64,000 nucleotides of DNA, taken from the NCBI GenBank assembly GCA_947474565.1, contig CANJIS010000004.1, forward strand, positions 62,001-126,000. The letters are read 5' to 3'. The notes beneath the pieces were generated by a model, which saw nothing but the letters and a program-made list of their open reading frames with translations, was not told the DNA's origin and did not search any database. Source of the DNA: Alphaproteobacteria bacterium (lineage in GTDB: Bacteria; Pseudomonadota; Alphaproteobacteria; Micropepsales; Micropepsaceae). Every line of letters starts with the position of its first letter. The first letter of the stretch is position 1. The position numbers were made by a program, and so were the translations under genes. Shown one piece after another: positions 1 through 7,786 of the stretch.

Positions 1-1156
1 CGCCGTCGTTGTAGATCGCCAGCCGCTGGCGCTTCCAGGCCTGGTAGTCGCGCTGCTCCGGCAAGCGGCGCGCTTCGCGTAAGCGATCCAGGATTTCGCC
101 GTCGCTGGGGTGACGATCCAGCCATGCTTCGGGAAAGCCCCACAGCTTCACAAAGGCGCGGTTGTAGAAGGTGAGCTTCTGGTCCTTGCCGAAGATCGCC
201 ACCGCCGTGTGAAGCTTGTCGAGCGTATCGGCATGAGCATCGGCATGCTGCTGCAGCCGGGCTTCGGCCGCCACCACATCGGTAGCGTCGGTGGCGGTGC
301 CGATGATGCCGGCATCGCCCAAGGGAATTTGGGTGAAGGTCAGCGAGCGGCGCTGCCCCGCGACCACCGCGAAACGCTTGGCTTCCAGCATCACATTCTG
401 GCTGCGGGCGCTGGCGGCCAGATCGCGCTCGCCCTTTTCCAGCGCCACTTGCTCGCGGCGGGCCTGATCCAGGTCGGCGGCGCCGGTGGCTTTCAGGAAG
501 GCGTGATTGGCCCAGGTCAATGCCAGCGCCTTGTCGCGCAGCCACACGGGCACGGGCAGGGCGTCCAGCATGGCGCGGAAATCGGTGGTGGCTTCGGCGA
601 TGGCAGGTTCTTCCAGCCACACCGCCGCCATCGAGCCGACGGCGCGGCCCCGCGCCACCAGCTTGCGGCCGTGGCGGTCCTGCACATTCAACTGAAAGGT
701 GATGCCCTTGTCGGACAGATCGTCGAGCGCCTGGGACAGAACCAGCGCATCCGGTCCCTTGAGGCAGGATTCCAGCGTCGCGTCGGCGCCGCCATACGAG
801 AATGGCCCGCTGCCGTCACGGCCCCACACCACCAGCGCTTCGCGGCCTGCGCCCAGCAGCGCATCACGTTCGCCCACGGCTGCCTTGGCGCGGGCGCCAG
901 CGCCTCGGAGGGCGCGGCGCAGGCGCTGGGCGTTGCGCTGCTCCGCCAGGGCCCAGAGTGAAGACGCCACCGCCAGCGCCACCGCGCCGGCTGCCAGCGC
1001 GGAAAGGACCAGCATGCGGCCCTGGTCAAAATTGGTTGTGCTGAGGGGCGCGGCCAGGGCGGGAAGCGGAACCGTCGCACCAAAAGCGACAGATCCAAGA
1101 AGGCGCCGGAATCCGGCACCCCTCCCATACTGGTGTTTGTCCCCCGTGGGACCCAT
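1..1156 (-). CDS. DivL-like PAS-domain sensor kinase, N-terminal part (runs off the window)
   Basis: A reading frame open from the window edge to an ATG at 1156 gives 385 codons with no stop. Residues about 17-37 and 47-68 are hydrophobic and look like membrane anchors. They are followed by a charged coiled stretch (about 70-100) and PAS-like segments near 100-140, 195-240 and 310-345; the last contains FYNRAFVKLWGFPEAWL. The histidine-kinase half would lie beyond base 1. By layout (short membrane anchor, several PAS domains, position near ahcY and chvGI) it resembles alphaproteobacterial DivL-type cell-cycle kinases, but the H-box that would tell DivL from an ordinary kinase is not visible. 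Its upstream region is unusually rich in cell-cycle motifs. The coding frame is sure; the exact family is inferred. Confidence 0.8.
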   Translation of the reverse strand, partial: MGPTGDKHQYGRGAGFRRLLGSVAFGATVPLPALAAPLSTTNFDQGRMLVLSALAAGAVALAVASSLWALAEQRNAQRLRRALRGAGARAKAAVGERDALLGAGREALVVWGRDGSGPFSYGGADATLESCLKGPDALVLSQALDDLSDKGITFQLNVQDRHGRKLVARGRAVGSMAAVWLEEPAIAEATTDFRAMLDALPVPVWLRDKALALTWANHAFLKATGAADLDQARREQVALEKGERDLAASARSQNVMLEAKRFAVVAGQRRSLTFTQIPLGDAGIIGTATDATDVVAAEARLQQHADAHADTLDKLHTAVAIFGKDQKLTFYNRAFVKLWGFPEAWLDRHPSDGEILDRLREARRLPEQRDYQAWKRQRLAIYNDG

Positions 1157-1192
1157 CCCAAGCCAGCCCCTGTTAACCCCCGCCCGAACGGC

Positions 1193-1321
1193 GAATCACT
1201 GTTGAATCAACAAGATAGCTTCAGGACTCGAGTCCGCATAGCTATTGTGGTTAAGAAATTATGAAAATCTAAATGCGGCCCACAACCCCAGATTTAGCGG
1301 CCTGTGGATAATTAACGAGTC
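1193..1321 (-). promoter_or_regulatory. Probable cell-cycle promoter: five GANTC sites, DnaA box, CtrA-like site
   Basis: The AT-rich spacer before the DivL-like gene holds GANTC at 1193, 1204, 1225, 1230 and 1317 (the 1225/1230 pair sits in a 12-bp palindrome, 1224-1235). It also has an exact DnaA consensus box (TTATCCACA on the minus strand, 1303-1311) and TTAA-N7-TGAA at 1251-1265, a 7/8 match to the CtrA site TTAA-N7-TTAA. In Caulobacter-type alphaproteobacteria GANTC is methylated by CcrM, and promoters carrying it respond to replication-fork passage and GcrA. The motifs are seen; regulation is inferred. Confidence 0.55.
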
Positions 1322-1379
1322 AAATCAGCGCGTTAATAATTCCGCGTACGGACAAGGACTTGGCTTGGGCCCCCTTAAC

Positions 1380-1420
1380 GAAAAACGCCCGGCAGGAGGT
1401 TTTCCGGCCGGGCGTTTCGA
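1380..1420 (-). terminator. Rho-independent terminator of ahcY
   Basis: On the minus strand a GC-rich stem (ACGCCCGGC pairing with GCCGGGCGT, loop about 12 nt) is followed by a run of T. It lies about 115 bp after the ahcY stop and about 30 bp after the second copy of the ahcY 3' end. Confidence 0.8.
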
Positions 1421-1456
1421 AATGAAGACGGGGGTGACCCCGGGAAGGCTTAGTAA

Positions 1457-1572
1457 CGATAGGTGTCCGGCTTGTAGGGACCGGCCCCCCGGCGGCGGAG
1501 CCGCCCATCAAATGCCGAAGGCCGGTCTGCTCCCCTCAATAGCGATAGGTGTCCGGCTTGTAGGGACCGGCC
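1457..1572. repeat. Direct repeat of the ahcY 3' end (30 bp, 86 bp apart)
   Basis: Bases 1457-1486 and 1543-1572 are identical over 30 bp. On the minus strand both copies encode [10 protein letters not shown] followed by a stop, but the last codons differ only silently (CGC TAT TGA in the ahcY frame, CGT TAC TAA in the outer copy). The outer copy lies in another frame, so it is not part of AhcY as read. A small inverted repeat (GGCGGC-gga-GCCGCC, 1491-1505) sits between them. Confidence 0.85.
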
Positions 1573-2942
1573 TGCGGGATGGTGATGTAGTCCGACTGGC
1601 TCTTGGACAATTCGGTCAGCTGGGCGCCGACCTTGGCCAGGTGGAGGCGGGCGACCTTCTCGTCCAGCACCTTGGGAAGGACATAGACCTTCTTCTCGTA
1701 CTTGCCGGTGTTCTGCCACAGCTCGATCTGCGCCAGGGTCTGGTTGGTGAAGGAGGCGCTCATCACGAAGCTGGGGTGGCCCATGGCGTTGCCCAGATTC
1801 ACCAGGCGGCCTTCCGACAGCATGATGATGCGCTTGCCGTCAGCGAATTCAATCTCGTCCACCTGCGGCTTGATGTTGTGCCATTTGAGATTGCGGGTGG
1901 CGGCGATCTGGATCTCGCTGTCAAAGTGGCCGATGTTGCAGACGATGGCGCGGTCCTTCATGGCCCGCATATGCTCGATGGTGATAACGTCCACGTTGCC
2001 GGTGGCGGTGACGAAGATGTCGGCCTTGGGCGCGGCGGTTTCCATCGTGACCACTTCGTAGCCTTCCATGGCGGCCTGCAGGGCGCAGATGGGATCGATT
2101 TCCGACACCATCACGCGGCAGCCGGCATTGCGCAGCGAAGCGGCCGAGCCTTTGCCCACATCGCCGAAGCCGGCAACCATGGCGACCTTGCCGGCCATCA
2201 TCACGTCGGTACCGCGGCGGATGCCATCCACCAGCGATTCCTTGCAGCCATACAGATTGTCGAATTTCGACTTGGTGACGCTGTCGTTGACGTTGATAGC
2301 GGGGAACAGCAGCTTGCCGGCCTTTTCCATCAGATACAGGCGATGCACGCCGGTGGTGGTTTCTTCCGACACGCCCTTGATGCTGGCGGCGATCTCGGCG
2401 AACCAGCCCTTGGGCTTTTCCTTCAGCAGCCGCTTGATCAGGGCATAGAAGACTTTTTCTTCTTCATTTTCCGGCTTTTCCAGGAAGGCGACATCGCCCT
2501 TTTCGGCGCGCAGGCCGTGATGGACCAGCATGGTCGCGTCGCCGCCGTCATCCAGGATCATGTTGGGATAGCCGCCGCCATGCCATTCAAACAGCTTGGC
2601 GGTGTAGTCCCAGTAATCCTTCAGGCTTTCGCCCTTCACCGCAAAGACCGGGATGCCGGCGGCCGCGATGGCGGCGGCGGCATGATCCTGGGTCGAATAG
2701 ATGTTGCACGACACCCAGCGGATATCGGCGCCCAGCGCCTTCAGGGTTTCGATCAGCACGGCCGTCTGGATGGTCATGTGCAGCGAACCGGCGATGCGCG
2801 CGCCCTTCAGGGGCTGGCTCTTGCCGTATTCGGCGCGGGTCGCCATCAGGCCGGGCATTTCGATCTCGGCGATATTGAGTTCCTTGCGGCCCCATTCGGC
2901 CAGGCTGATGTCCTTGACGATGTAGTCGCTGAAGGCGGCCAT
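1536..2942 (-). CDS. ahcY: Adenosylhomocysteinase (S-adenosylhomocysteine hydrolase)
   Basis: A 468-residue cytosolic enzyme that splits S-adenosylhomocysteine into homocysteine and adenosine, relieving product inhibition of methyltransferases and feeding the methionine cycle. The N-terminus has the substrate-domain stretch [20 protein letters not shown]. The NAD-binding motif [10 protein letters not shown] lies near the middle, and the C-terminus ends in PYKPDTYRY, the tail that reaches into the neighbouring subunit's NAD site. Length fits the bacterial class with the extra loop of about 40 residues. It is read alone between a structured leader (2943-3000) and a terminator (1380-1420). Its 3' end is duplicated downstream. 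Confidence 0.98.
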   Translation of the reverse strand: MAAFSDYIVKDISLAEWGRKELNIAEIEMPGLMATRAEYGKSQPLKGARIAGSLHMTIQTAVLIETLKALGADIRWVSCNIYSTQDHAAAAIAAAGIPVFAVKGESLKDYWDYTAKLFEWHGGGYPNMILDDGGDATMLVHHGLRAEKGDVAFLEKPENEEEKVFYALIKRLLKEKPKGWFAEIAASIKGVSEETTTGVHRLYLMEKAGKLLFPAINVNDSVTKSKFDNLYGCKESLVDGIRRGTDVMMAGKVAMVAGFGDVGKGSAASLRNAGCRVMVSEIDPICALQAAMEGYEVVTMETAAPKADIFVTATGNVDVITIEHMRAMKDRAIVCNIGHFDSEIQIAATRNLKWHNIKPQVDEIEFADGKRIIMLSEGRLVNLGNAMGHPSFVMSASFTNQTLAQIELWQNTGKYEKKVYVLPKVLDEKVARLHLAKVGAQLTELSKSQSDYITIPQAGPYKPDTYRY

Positions 2943-3000
2943 GTGCGGATTCCCGAAAAATTGCGGGCTGGCTATAGCAGCCGCCTATGAGACCCGCAAT
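2943..3000 (-). promoter_or_regulatory. Candidate switch-like leader of ahcY
   Basis: Just before ahcY the transcript would form a perfect 8-bp stem, ATTGCGGG (minus strand, 3000-2993) with CCCGCAAT (2967-2960), enclosing a small GGCT/AGCC hairpin. The 3' arm can instead pair its CCCG with CGGG about 5 nt further on, which overlaps the only ribosome-binding-like stretch (CGGGAA) 8 nt before the ATG. The two pairings exclude each other. The known SAH riboswitch core motifs are not visible. Pairings are seen; a switching role is inferred. Confidence 0.4.
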
Positions 3001-3002
3001 AA

Positions 3003-3027
3003 GGATATAAAGATTTCTGCATATGTT
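3003..3027. promoter_or_regulatory. AT-rich imperfect palindrome upstream of ahcY (possible operator)
   Basis: The stretch GATATAAAGATTTCTGCATA and the TGTT after it form an imperfect inverted repeat with an ATAAAGAT half-site. From memory this resembles operators of ArsR-family SAM/SAH-responsive regulators in alphaproteobacteria. No regulator gene is present here, and the match may be chance. Confidence 0.2.
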
Positions 3028-3095
3028 CTATGGAGTTTGATTTTCCACTGAACCCACAATGGCTTGGGTGCTGCGGCGCTTTGGATCGCTGCCGC

Positions 3096-3126
3096 GCGCG
3101 AACGCTACGCTGACGCTAGTTCGCGC
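3096..3126. repeat. Intergenic hairpin repeat, copy 1
   Basis: Perfect 8-bp arms GCGCGAAC / GTTCGCGC enclose a loop that contains CTACGCTGACGCTAG (3105-3119). The same 15-mer, with one mismatch, occurs on the other strand at 13474-13488 inside another hairpin, and a 13-bp version at 13509-13521. This suggests a dispersed REP-like element. It lies between the TraB/GumN gene and ahcY. Confidence 0.5.
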
Positions 3127-3157
3127 TTGGCGCCGAACCGCCGGCTAGCGCCGCCGG

Positions 3158-4087
3158 TTACGGCCCTTCGACCTCAATGCCCTCTTTGCGCAGCATCGCC
3201 ACCACGCCATCCGGTCCGATCAAGTGCGCGGCGCCCACCACGACGAAGAAATTGCGCCATTCGCCGCTCATCTTTTTGATTTTTTCCGCCCATTCCACAT
3301 TGCGGTCGATCAGCAGCCTTTTCCTGGCGGCGGGGCGGTCCGCGAAATCCTTGACGATGATGCTGTCCAGGGTGGCGACGTCGCCATCGCTCCAGGCCTC
3401 GAACAGCGGATCGAGATCTTTTTCTGTCCGGCCGACATTCTTCAGGGCGGTCTGGAAGCGGCGCAGTTGATCAACCTGTTCGCTGGCATCGGGCATCAGC
3501 ATCGCCAACTGGCTGTCCACGCTTTCCAGATAACGGACCTGGAGGTTGCGTCGGTTGGCCCAATTCATCAGCACATAATCGATGCCGGCATCGGGATAAA
3601 ATTGGCGATTGATGGTGTCCGCGAGCGTCAGATGCAGCGAGGCCAGCCACGGCTGCTGATGATCCGTGATGCTGGCCGTCATTTTTTCCGCCGCCATGGC
3701 GGCGTCGAAATCCGCCTGGGATTCGGGCGGCAGCATCGCGCGCAGCGACTGACCGGCGGGCAACGCGCCGCGGGCATCCACAAGGCGGGTAAGCGTGTTG
3801 CGGGAGTTATCGTCGGTGGGCACTTCGAATACGAAGACGTCCGAGGTTCTCACCGCATGCCAGATGTCCGGCGTCAGCCAGCCTGTGTTGGCGGGCAGCA
3901 TATGCATGGAACCGAACAGGGTAATCTCGCTATGCCCGGTTCGAATGCGCCAGGTCGCAGGATGCGCTTGAATAACCCGTTCCTTGACGCCTGGAACAAT
4001 AACCAGCTCCTTCACCCCTTCGACAGCCTGTGTCGGAACGGCGAAAACAACGGCGATGAAACAGAGGGCGAGGGCGGTTTTTTTCAT
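3158..4087 (-). CDS. TraB/GumN family protein, secreted
   Basis: A 309-residue protein with a clear signal peptide (MKKTALALCFIAVVFAVPTQA). The family's N-terminal motif is present as EITLFGSMHMLP (GxxH at about 56-60), then FVFEVPTDD, and the C-terminal block is VVVGAAHLIGPDGVVAMLRKEG. TraB/GumN proteins are proposed metal-dependent peptidase-like enzymes built around the GxxH, E and GxxH motifs; the true substrate in bacteria is unknown. It probably acts in the periplasm. It is a separate unit between HPr and ahcY with spacers of 137 bp and 215 bp. Confidence 0.9.
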   Translation of the reverse strand: MKKTALALCFIAVVFAVPTQAVEGVKELVIVPGVKERVIQAHPATWRIRTGHSEITLFGSMHMLPANTGWLTPDIWHAVRTSDVFVFEVPTDDNSRNTLTRLVDARGALPAGQSLRAMLPPESQADFDAAMAAEKMTASITDHQQPWLASLHLTLADTINRQFYPDAGIDYVLMNWANRRNLQVRYLESVDSQLAMLMPDASEQVDQLRRFQTALKNVGRTEKDLDPLFEAWSDGDVATLDSIIVKDFADRPAARKRLLIDRNVEWAEKIKKMSGEWRNFFVVVGAAHLIGPDGVVAMLRKEGIEVEGP

Positions 4088-4224
4088 TCTGTCGTCCTAG
4101 GGACAAATATAGCCGAATTCACGGCGCTGAAAACCGGGGGATTTTTTCCTGCCGCGCCGGGCCAAAGACGCTGGCGCGTGGCCCGGCTTGTCGTGATTGG
4201 CTGCGGCCCTGGAGCCGCCACCAA

Positions 4225-4497
4225 TCACTCTTCCCCGAATTTCGCCTCGACCAGGGCCAGCATGGCGGTCATGGCCGCCTCGGCCTCGGCGCCTTCGGCT
4301 TCTATTCCAATTTCGGAACCCAGGCTGGCGGCCAGCATCATCAGTCCCATGATGGATCGTGCGCTCACCCGCTGGCCATCTTTCGTGATGGTGATCTCGG
4401 CATTAAACCGGGCGGCGGCTTCCACGATCTTGGCGCTGGCCCGGGCATGCAGGCCGCGCTTGTTGATGATTTGGGCGGTCGCGCGCAGCGGGTTCAT
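4225..4497 (-). CDS. ptsH: HPr phosphocarrier protein
   Basis: A 90-residue HPr. His17 in NKRGLHARAS is the site phosphorylated by enzyme I. Ser48 in RSIMGLMML matches the regulatory serine that HprK phosphorylates in this lineage. It is the last gene of the chvI-chvG-hprK-EIIA-HPr string, 6 bp after the EIIA gene. No sugar permease (EIIB/C) is near, so the system probably signals carbon or nitrogen status rather than importing sugar. Confidence 0.97.
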   Translation of the reverse strand: MNPLRATAQIINKRGLHARASAKIVEAAARFNAEITITKDGQRVSARSIMGLMMLAASLGSEIGIEAEGAEAEAAMTAMLALVEAKFGEE

Positions 4498-4503
4498 TTC
4501 GTA

Positions 4504-4905
4504 TCAGCCCAGATCCGCAGATCCGGCGCGCATATATTTGCGCCCCGCTTCGATCGCTTCCTTGACGGCTTGATCCAGAGGAACCTTGTTGCGGATGTCG
4601 ATCAGCTTGATCAGGCTGGGCAGGTTCGCGCCGGCCAGCACTTCAATCTTGCCGCGCTCCAGCAGCGTCAGGGCCAGGTTGCAGGGCGTGCCGCCGAACA
4701 TATCGGTGGCGATCACGACGCCATTGCCCATGTCCACCGATTTGGCGGCGGCGGCGATTTCGCGCTGACGGCGTTCAATGTCGTCTTCCGGTCCAATGCA
4801 AACGGCGCGCAGATGTGTCTGCGGTCCCACCATATGCTCCATCGCCGAGATGAACTCCTGGGCGAGGCGGCCATGCGTAACGAGTACCAAACCGATCATG
4901 GCCAA
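4504..4905 (-). CDS. PTS EIIA component, mannose/fructose family (regulatory PTS)
   Basis: A 133-residue cytosolic protein of the mannose-family EIIA fold. His11 in LVLVTHGRLA is the expected phosphorylation site, and VIATDMFGGTPCN (about 63-75) is the conserved active-site loop. It accepts phosphate from HPr. The stand-alone form without IIB, IIC or IID is typical of alphaproteobacteria, where it is thought to be a regulatory output. ATG at 4905 was chosen; the Met two codons later is an alternative. It lies between hprK (67 bp upstream) and ptsH (6 bp downstream). Confidence 0.93.
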   Translation of the reverse strand: MAMIGLVLVTHGRLAQEFISAMEHMVGPQTHLRAVCIGPEDDIERRQREIAAAAKSVDMGNGVVIATDMFGGTPCNLALTLLERGKIEVLAGANLPSLIKLIDIRNKVPLDQAVKEAIEAGRKYMRAGSADLG

Positions 4906-4972
4906 CCTAAAAAAAATAACACGCCCGCGTGAAGGCGCGGAAAGTAGTGGGGTCCGCGTCCCGGCGAAAGGG

Positions 4973-5440
4973 TCATGGGCGGCTTTTTGGATTAAAAGTG
5001 TCGCGGAAACGGCCTTGCGAAAAAGCCGCCAAAGCCGCCCGAATCCGTGCCGGTGCAGAGGCTCCCTCGGCTTTCACCCGGATCAGCGGCACAGGCGCCT
5101 TGGGCTTCAGGCCCGCAGGCGGGGTATAGAAAGCCCGCTCCGGCAGGCGTGCAGCGCTTGCCTCCAGTTCGACCACAAGGCTTACACAAGCGTTTTTGAC
5201 ATGGGGCAGGGCGACGATGCCCAATCCTCGTATCTCGATCATACCGGCGATAGAGGCCGGTGCACGGGCGTATAATTTTCCACCGCGCAGAAAAAGCTCG
5301 CAAGCATCATCGGCCACCAGCTTGCCGCCGTCATCTATCAAGCGCAGCGCCAGGTCCGATTTTCCGGCGCCACTTTTGCCCAGCAGCAGAACAGCCTTGC
5401 CGCCGACGGCAACACAACTGGCATGGATGGTGGTGCTCAT
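4973..5440 (-). CDS. hprK: HPr kinase/phosphorylase, short alphaproteobacterial form
   Basis: A 155-residue protein that phosphorylates and dephosphorylates HPr on serine. The Walker A loop is GKSGAGKS (21-28), followed by the catalytic stretch LVADDACEL (41-49) and MIEIRGLGIV (67-76). It has only the C-terminal kinase domain; Gram-positive HprK is about twice as long. This shortening is normal in alphaproteobacteria. Its start overlaps the end of chvG by 4 bp, implying coupled translation of the sensor kinase and HprK. Confidence 0.94.
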   Translation of the reverse strand: MSTTIHASCVAVGGKAVLLLGKSGAGKSDLALRLIDDGGKLVADDACELFLRGGKLYARAPASIAGMIEIRGLGIVALPHVKNACVSLVVELEASAARLPERAFYTPPAGLKPKAPVPLIRVKAEGASAPARIRAALAAFSQGRFRDTFNPKSRP

Positions 5441-7005
5441 GAGATCAGCGGCAGTTCAACGATGAAGCGCGCACCCAGGGGTTTGCCGGTTCCGGGCTCA
5501 AAACGATTTTCTGCCCAGATACGGCCATTGGCGTTCTGGGTGATCTGCCGGGCGATGGAGAGGCCCAATCCGGAATTGTTGCCGAAATGCTGGGCCGGCC
5601 GTTCCGTGTAGAAGCGCTCAAAAATCGATTCCAGATTTTCCGGGGAAATGCCCGGGCCGCTGTCTTCCACCACGACGCGGGCCATCAAATGGTTTTTCAC
5701 CGCCGTCATGGTGATCACACCATTTTCCGGACTGAAGGAAATGGCATTGTCGATCAGGTTGCGGAACACCTGGCCCAGTCTTTCATCATTGCCCAAAACT
5801 TTCGCGCCCGGCGGCAACTCGTCTACCAGCTTGACCATCTGGCCTTTGGAAATCTCGGTGACGTCGTAAATGTCCACAATGGTATTCAACAGACGCGACA
5901 ATTCGATGGGCACGCGCGCCTCGCGACCCAACTCCGCATCCAGCCGCGAAGCATCCGAAATATCGGTGATCAGCCGGTCGATCCGTTTGACGTCGGCCCG
6001 CACCAGGGTCATCAACTTCTGGCGACTGTCTTCGTTGGGTGCGCGCACCAGCATTTCCATCGCCGACGCCAGTGAGGTGAGGGGGTTCTTCAATTCATGC
6101 GCCACATCGGCGGCGAACCGCTCAATCGCTCCGATACGGTCATGCAGGCTGGCGGTCATGGCCTTCAGTGAATCCGCCAGATCGCCGATTTCGTCGTCAC
6201 GTTCCGGCAGGCGAGGCATGGCGTCACGACCGGCGCCCTGACGCACCCGGTCGGCGGCGGCGGCCAGCCGCCGCACCGGCACCGCGATGGTCCCCGCCAG
6301 ATATAGCGAGGACAGCAGCATCACCGCGAAGGCGACAAGGCAGACGCCGATCAGGGTAAAGCGTTCCTGGCGCAGAATGTCGTCAATGTCGCCGCTTTCG
6401 GTGGAGACAAGCAGCACGCCATAGACCGTGCGGTAGCGGCTTTCGATCGGCGTCGCCACCGAGAGCACCAGCTTGTTCTGATCATCCACCCGCTGGGCGC
6501 TGGCGGTAGCGCCGGACAAGGCCTCATTCACTTCCTGATAGACGCGGCCATTCTCTCCGCCTTCGGAATAAGGCGCCAGCTGCGTGAAAGGCCGCACGCC
6601 CATCACCCCGTCATAGATGCGTTGCCACCATTGTTCCACACGGCTGGCGCGATCCAGCGCCGGCAGGGACTCCACCTGCACCGAATTGCGTTCCAGCAGC
6701 AGCCGGGTGTCCACCGCCAGTTTTCCGTCCGGCAGATACAGCCGCGCCCGCAGCCGTGTCGGTATGATCAATTCCCGCAGCAGCGGTTCGGCCAGCTGGG
6801 TGCGCAAGGTGTGGGTATCGGCATCGGTGGTGTATTGCGCCAGTGCGCCCGCAATGATGGCGGCTTGCTCCTGCACGCCGGTCAGCCGCTCTTCCACCAG
6901 GCCGCGGCTGGAGGTTTGCACCACCACCATGCCTGCCATCAGCACAAGCAGGGCAATCGCGTTGAACGCGACAATGCGCCATGTGAGCGTCGAAAAGTGC
7001 GGCAT
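5437..7005 (-). CDS. chvG: ChvG/ExoS-type sensor histidine kinase
   Basis: A 522-residue inner-membrane kinase. Transmembrane segments lie at about 10-30 and 217-240 around a periplasmic sensor domain, with a HAMP linker after the second. The H-box is FAADVAHELKNPLTSL with His303. N-box (RNLIDNAISFSP), G1 (EDSGPGI) and G2 (NSGLGLSIA) motifs are intact. It phosphorylates ChvI. In rhizobia, Agrobacterium and Brucella (BvrS) this pair senses acidity and envelope state. It is coupled to chvI (TAATG overlap) and to hprK (4-bp overlap). Confidence 0.95.
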   Translation of the reverse strand: MPHFSTLTWRIVAFNAIALLVLMAGMVVVQTSSRGLVEERLTGVQEQAAIIAGALAQYTTDADTHTLRTQLAEPLLRELIIPTRLRARLYLPDGKLAVDTRLLLERNSVQVESLPALDRASRVEQWWQRIYDGVMGVRPFTQLAPYSEGGENGRVYQEVNEALSGATASAQRVDDQNKLVLSVATPIESRYRTVYGVLLVSTESGDIDDILRQERFTLIGVCLVAFAVMLLSSLYLAGTIAVPVRRLAAAADRVRQGAGRDAMPRLPERDDEIGDLADSLKAMTASLHDRIGAIERFAADVAHELKNPLTSLASAMEMLVRAPNEDSRQKLMTLVRADVKRIDRLITDISDASRLDAELGREARVPIELSRLLNTIVDIYDVTEISKGQMVKLVDELPPGAKVLGNDERLGQVFRNLIDNAISFSPENGVITMTAVKNHLMARVVVEDSGPGISPENLESIFERFYTERPAQHFGNNSGLGLSIARQITQNANGRIWAENRFEPGTGKPLGARFIVELPLIS

Positions 7006-7706
7006 TATTCCTTGTAACGGTATCCGACGCCGTACAGCGTTTCGATCGCGTCGAAATCGTCGGCCACCACTTTGAATTTTTTGCGAAGCCGCTTGATGTG
7101 GCTGTCGATGGTACGATCATCGACATAGACCTGATCGTCATAGGCCGCATCCATCAGGCTGTCGCGGCTTTTGACAAAGCCGGGCCGCTGCGCCAGCGCC
7201 TGGAGAATGAGAAACTCGGTGACGGTGAGGCGGACGGGCTTGCCGTCCCAGGTGCACTCATGGCGCAAAGGGTCCAGCGCCAGCTTGCCGCGCACCAGGG
7301 CTTCTTTTTTCTGCTCGCCGGGAACAGGCGGCGCGCCTTTGCCTTCCGCCCGGCGCAGCACGGCGCGCACGCGTTCCAGCAGAAGGCGCTGGGAAAAGGG
7401 CTTGCGGATGTAATCGTCGGCCCCGGCATTCAGGCCCATCAGTTCGTCAATCTCCTCATCCTTGGAGGTGAGGAAAATAACCGGCAGATCGGGTGTCACC
7501 TGCTTCAGGCGGCGCAGAAGTTCCAGCCCGTCCATCCGCGGCATCTTGATGTCCAGCACGGCAAGATCCGGCGGGGCGGTGGTCAGTGCGGTCAGCGCCG
7601 CCGCAGGATCGGAAAAGATTTTGACCTGATAGCCCTCTTGCTCCAGCAGCATCGTGACTGAAGCGAGAATGTTTTTATCGTCGTCAACTAGGGCGATCGT
7701 GGCCAT
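7005..7706 (-). CDS. chvI: ChvI/BvrR-type response regulator (OmpR family)
   Basis: A 233-residue regulator. The receiver domain (1-120) has acidic pocket VDDD (7-10), phospho-acceptor Asp52 in [12 protein letters not shown], and Lys102 in DYIRKPF. The C-terminal winged helix (about 135-230) ends in [16 protein letters not shown] and YGVGYRYKE, typical of OmpR-type DNA-binding domains. It is the first gene of the chvI-chvG-hprK-EIIA-HPr string; its promoter must lie in the 80 bp shared with the divergent methyltransferase. Confidence 0.96.
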   Translation of the reverse strand: MATIALVDDDKNILASVTMLLEQEGYQVKIFSDPAAALTALTTAPPDLAVLDIKMPRMDGLELLRRLKQVTPDLPVIFLTSKDEEIDELMGLNAGADDYIRKPFSQRLLLERVRAVLRRAEGKGAPPVPGEQKKEALVRGKLALDPLRHECTWDGKPVRLTVTEFLILQALAQRPGFVKSRDSLMDAAYDDQVYVDDRTIDSHIKRLRKKFKVVADDFDAIETLYGVGYRYKE

Positions 7707-7786
7707 AAATAATCCCGCTCGACGTTTCGCTTTTTGGTCCTTGGGCCAGTATAAGCGCCTGCAGAATAAAGCAAAGCCCGCGCCCC

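Noticed and set aside
110..961. A 283-codon plus-strand frame.
   Set aside because: Antisense of the DivL-like PAS protein, which has recognisable PAS sequence on the minus strand in a frame that runs off the window.
1245..2990. A 581-codon plus-strand frame across ahcY.
   Set aside because: Antisense shadow of ahcY with the same skewed composition. The conserved AhcY motifs are on the minus strand.
2943..3000. Known SAH riboswitch before ahcY.
   Set aside because: The conserved core of the described SAH class is not seen and the element is shorter, so I list it only as a candidate leader.
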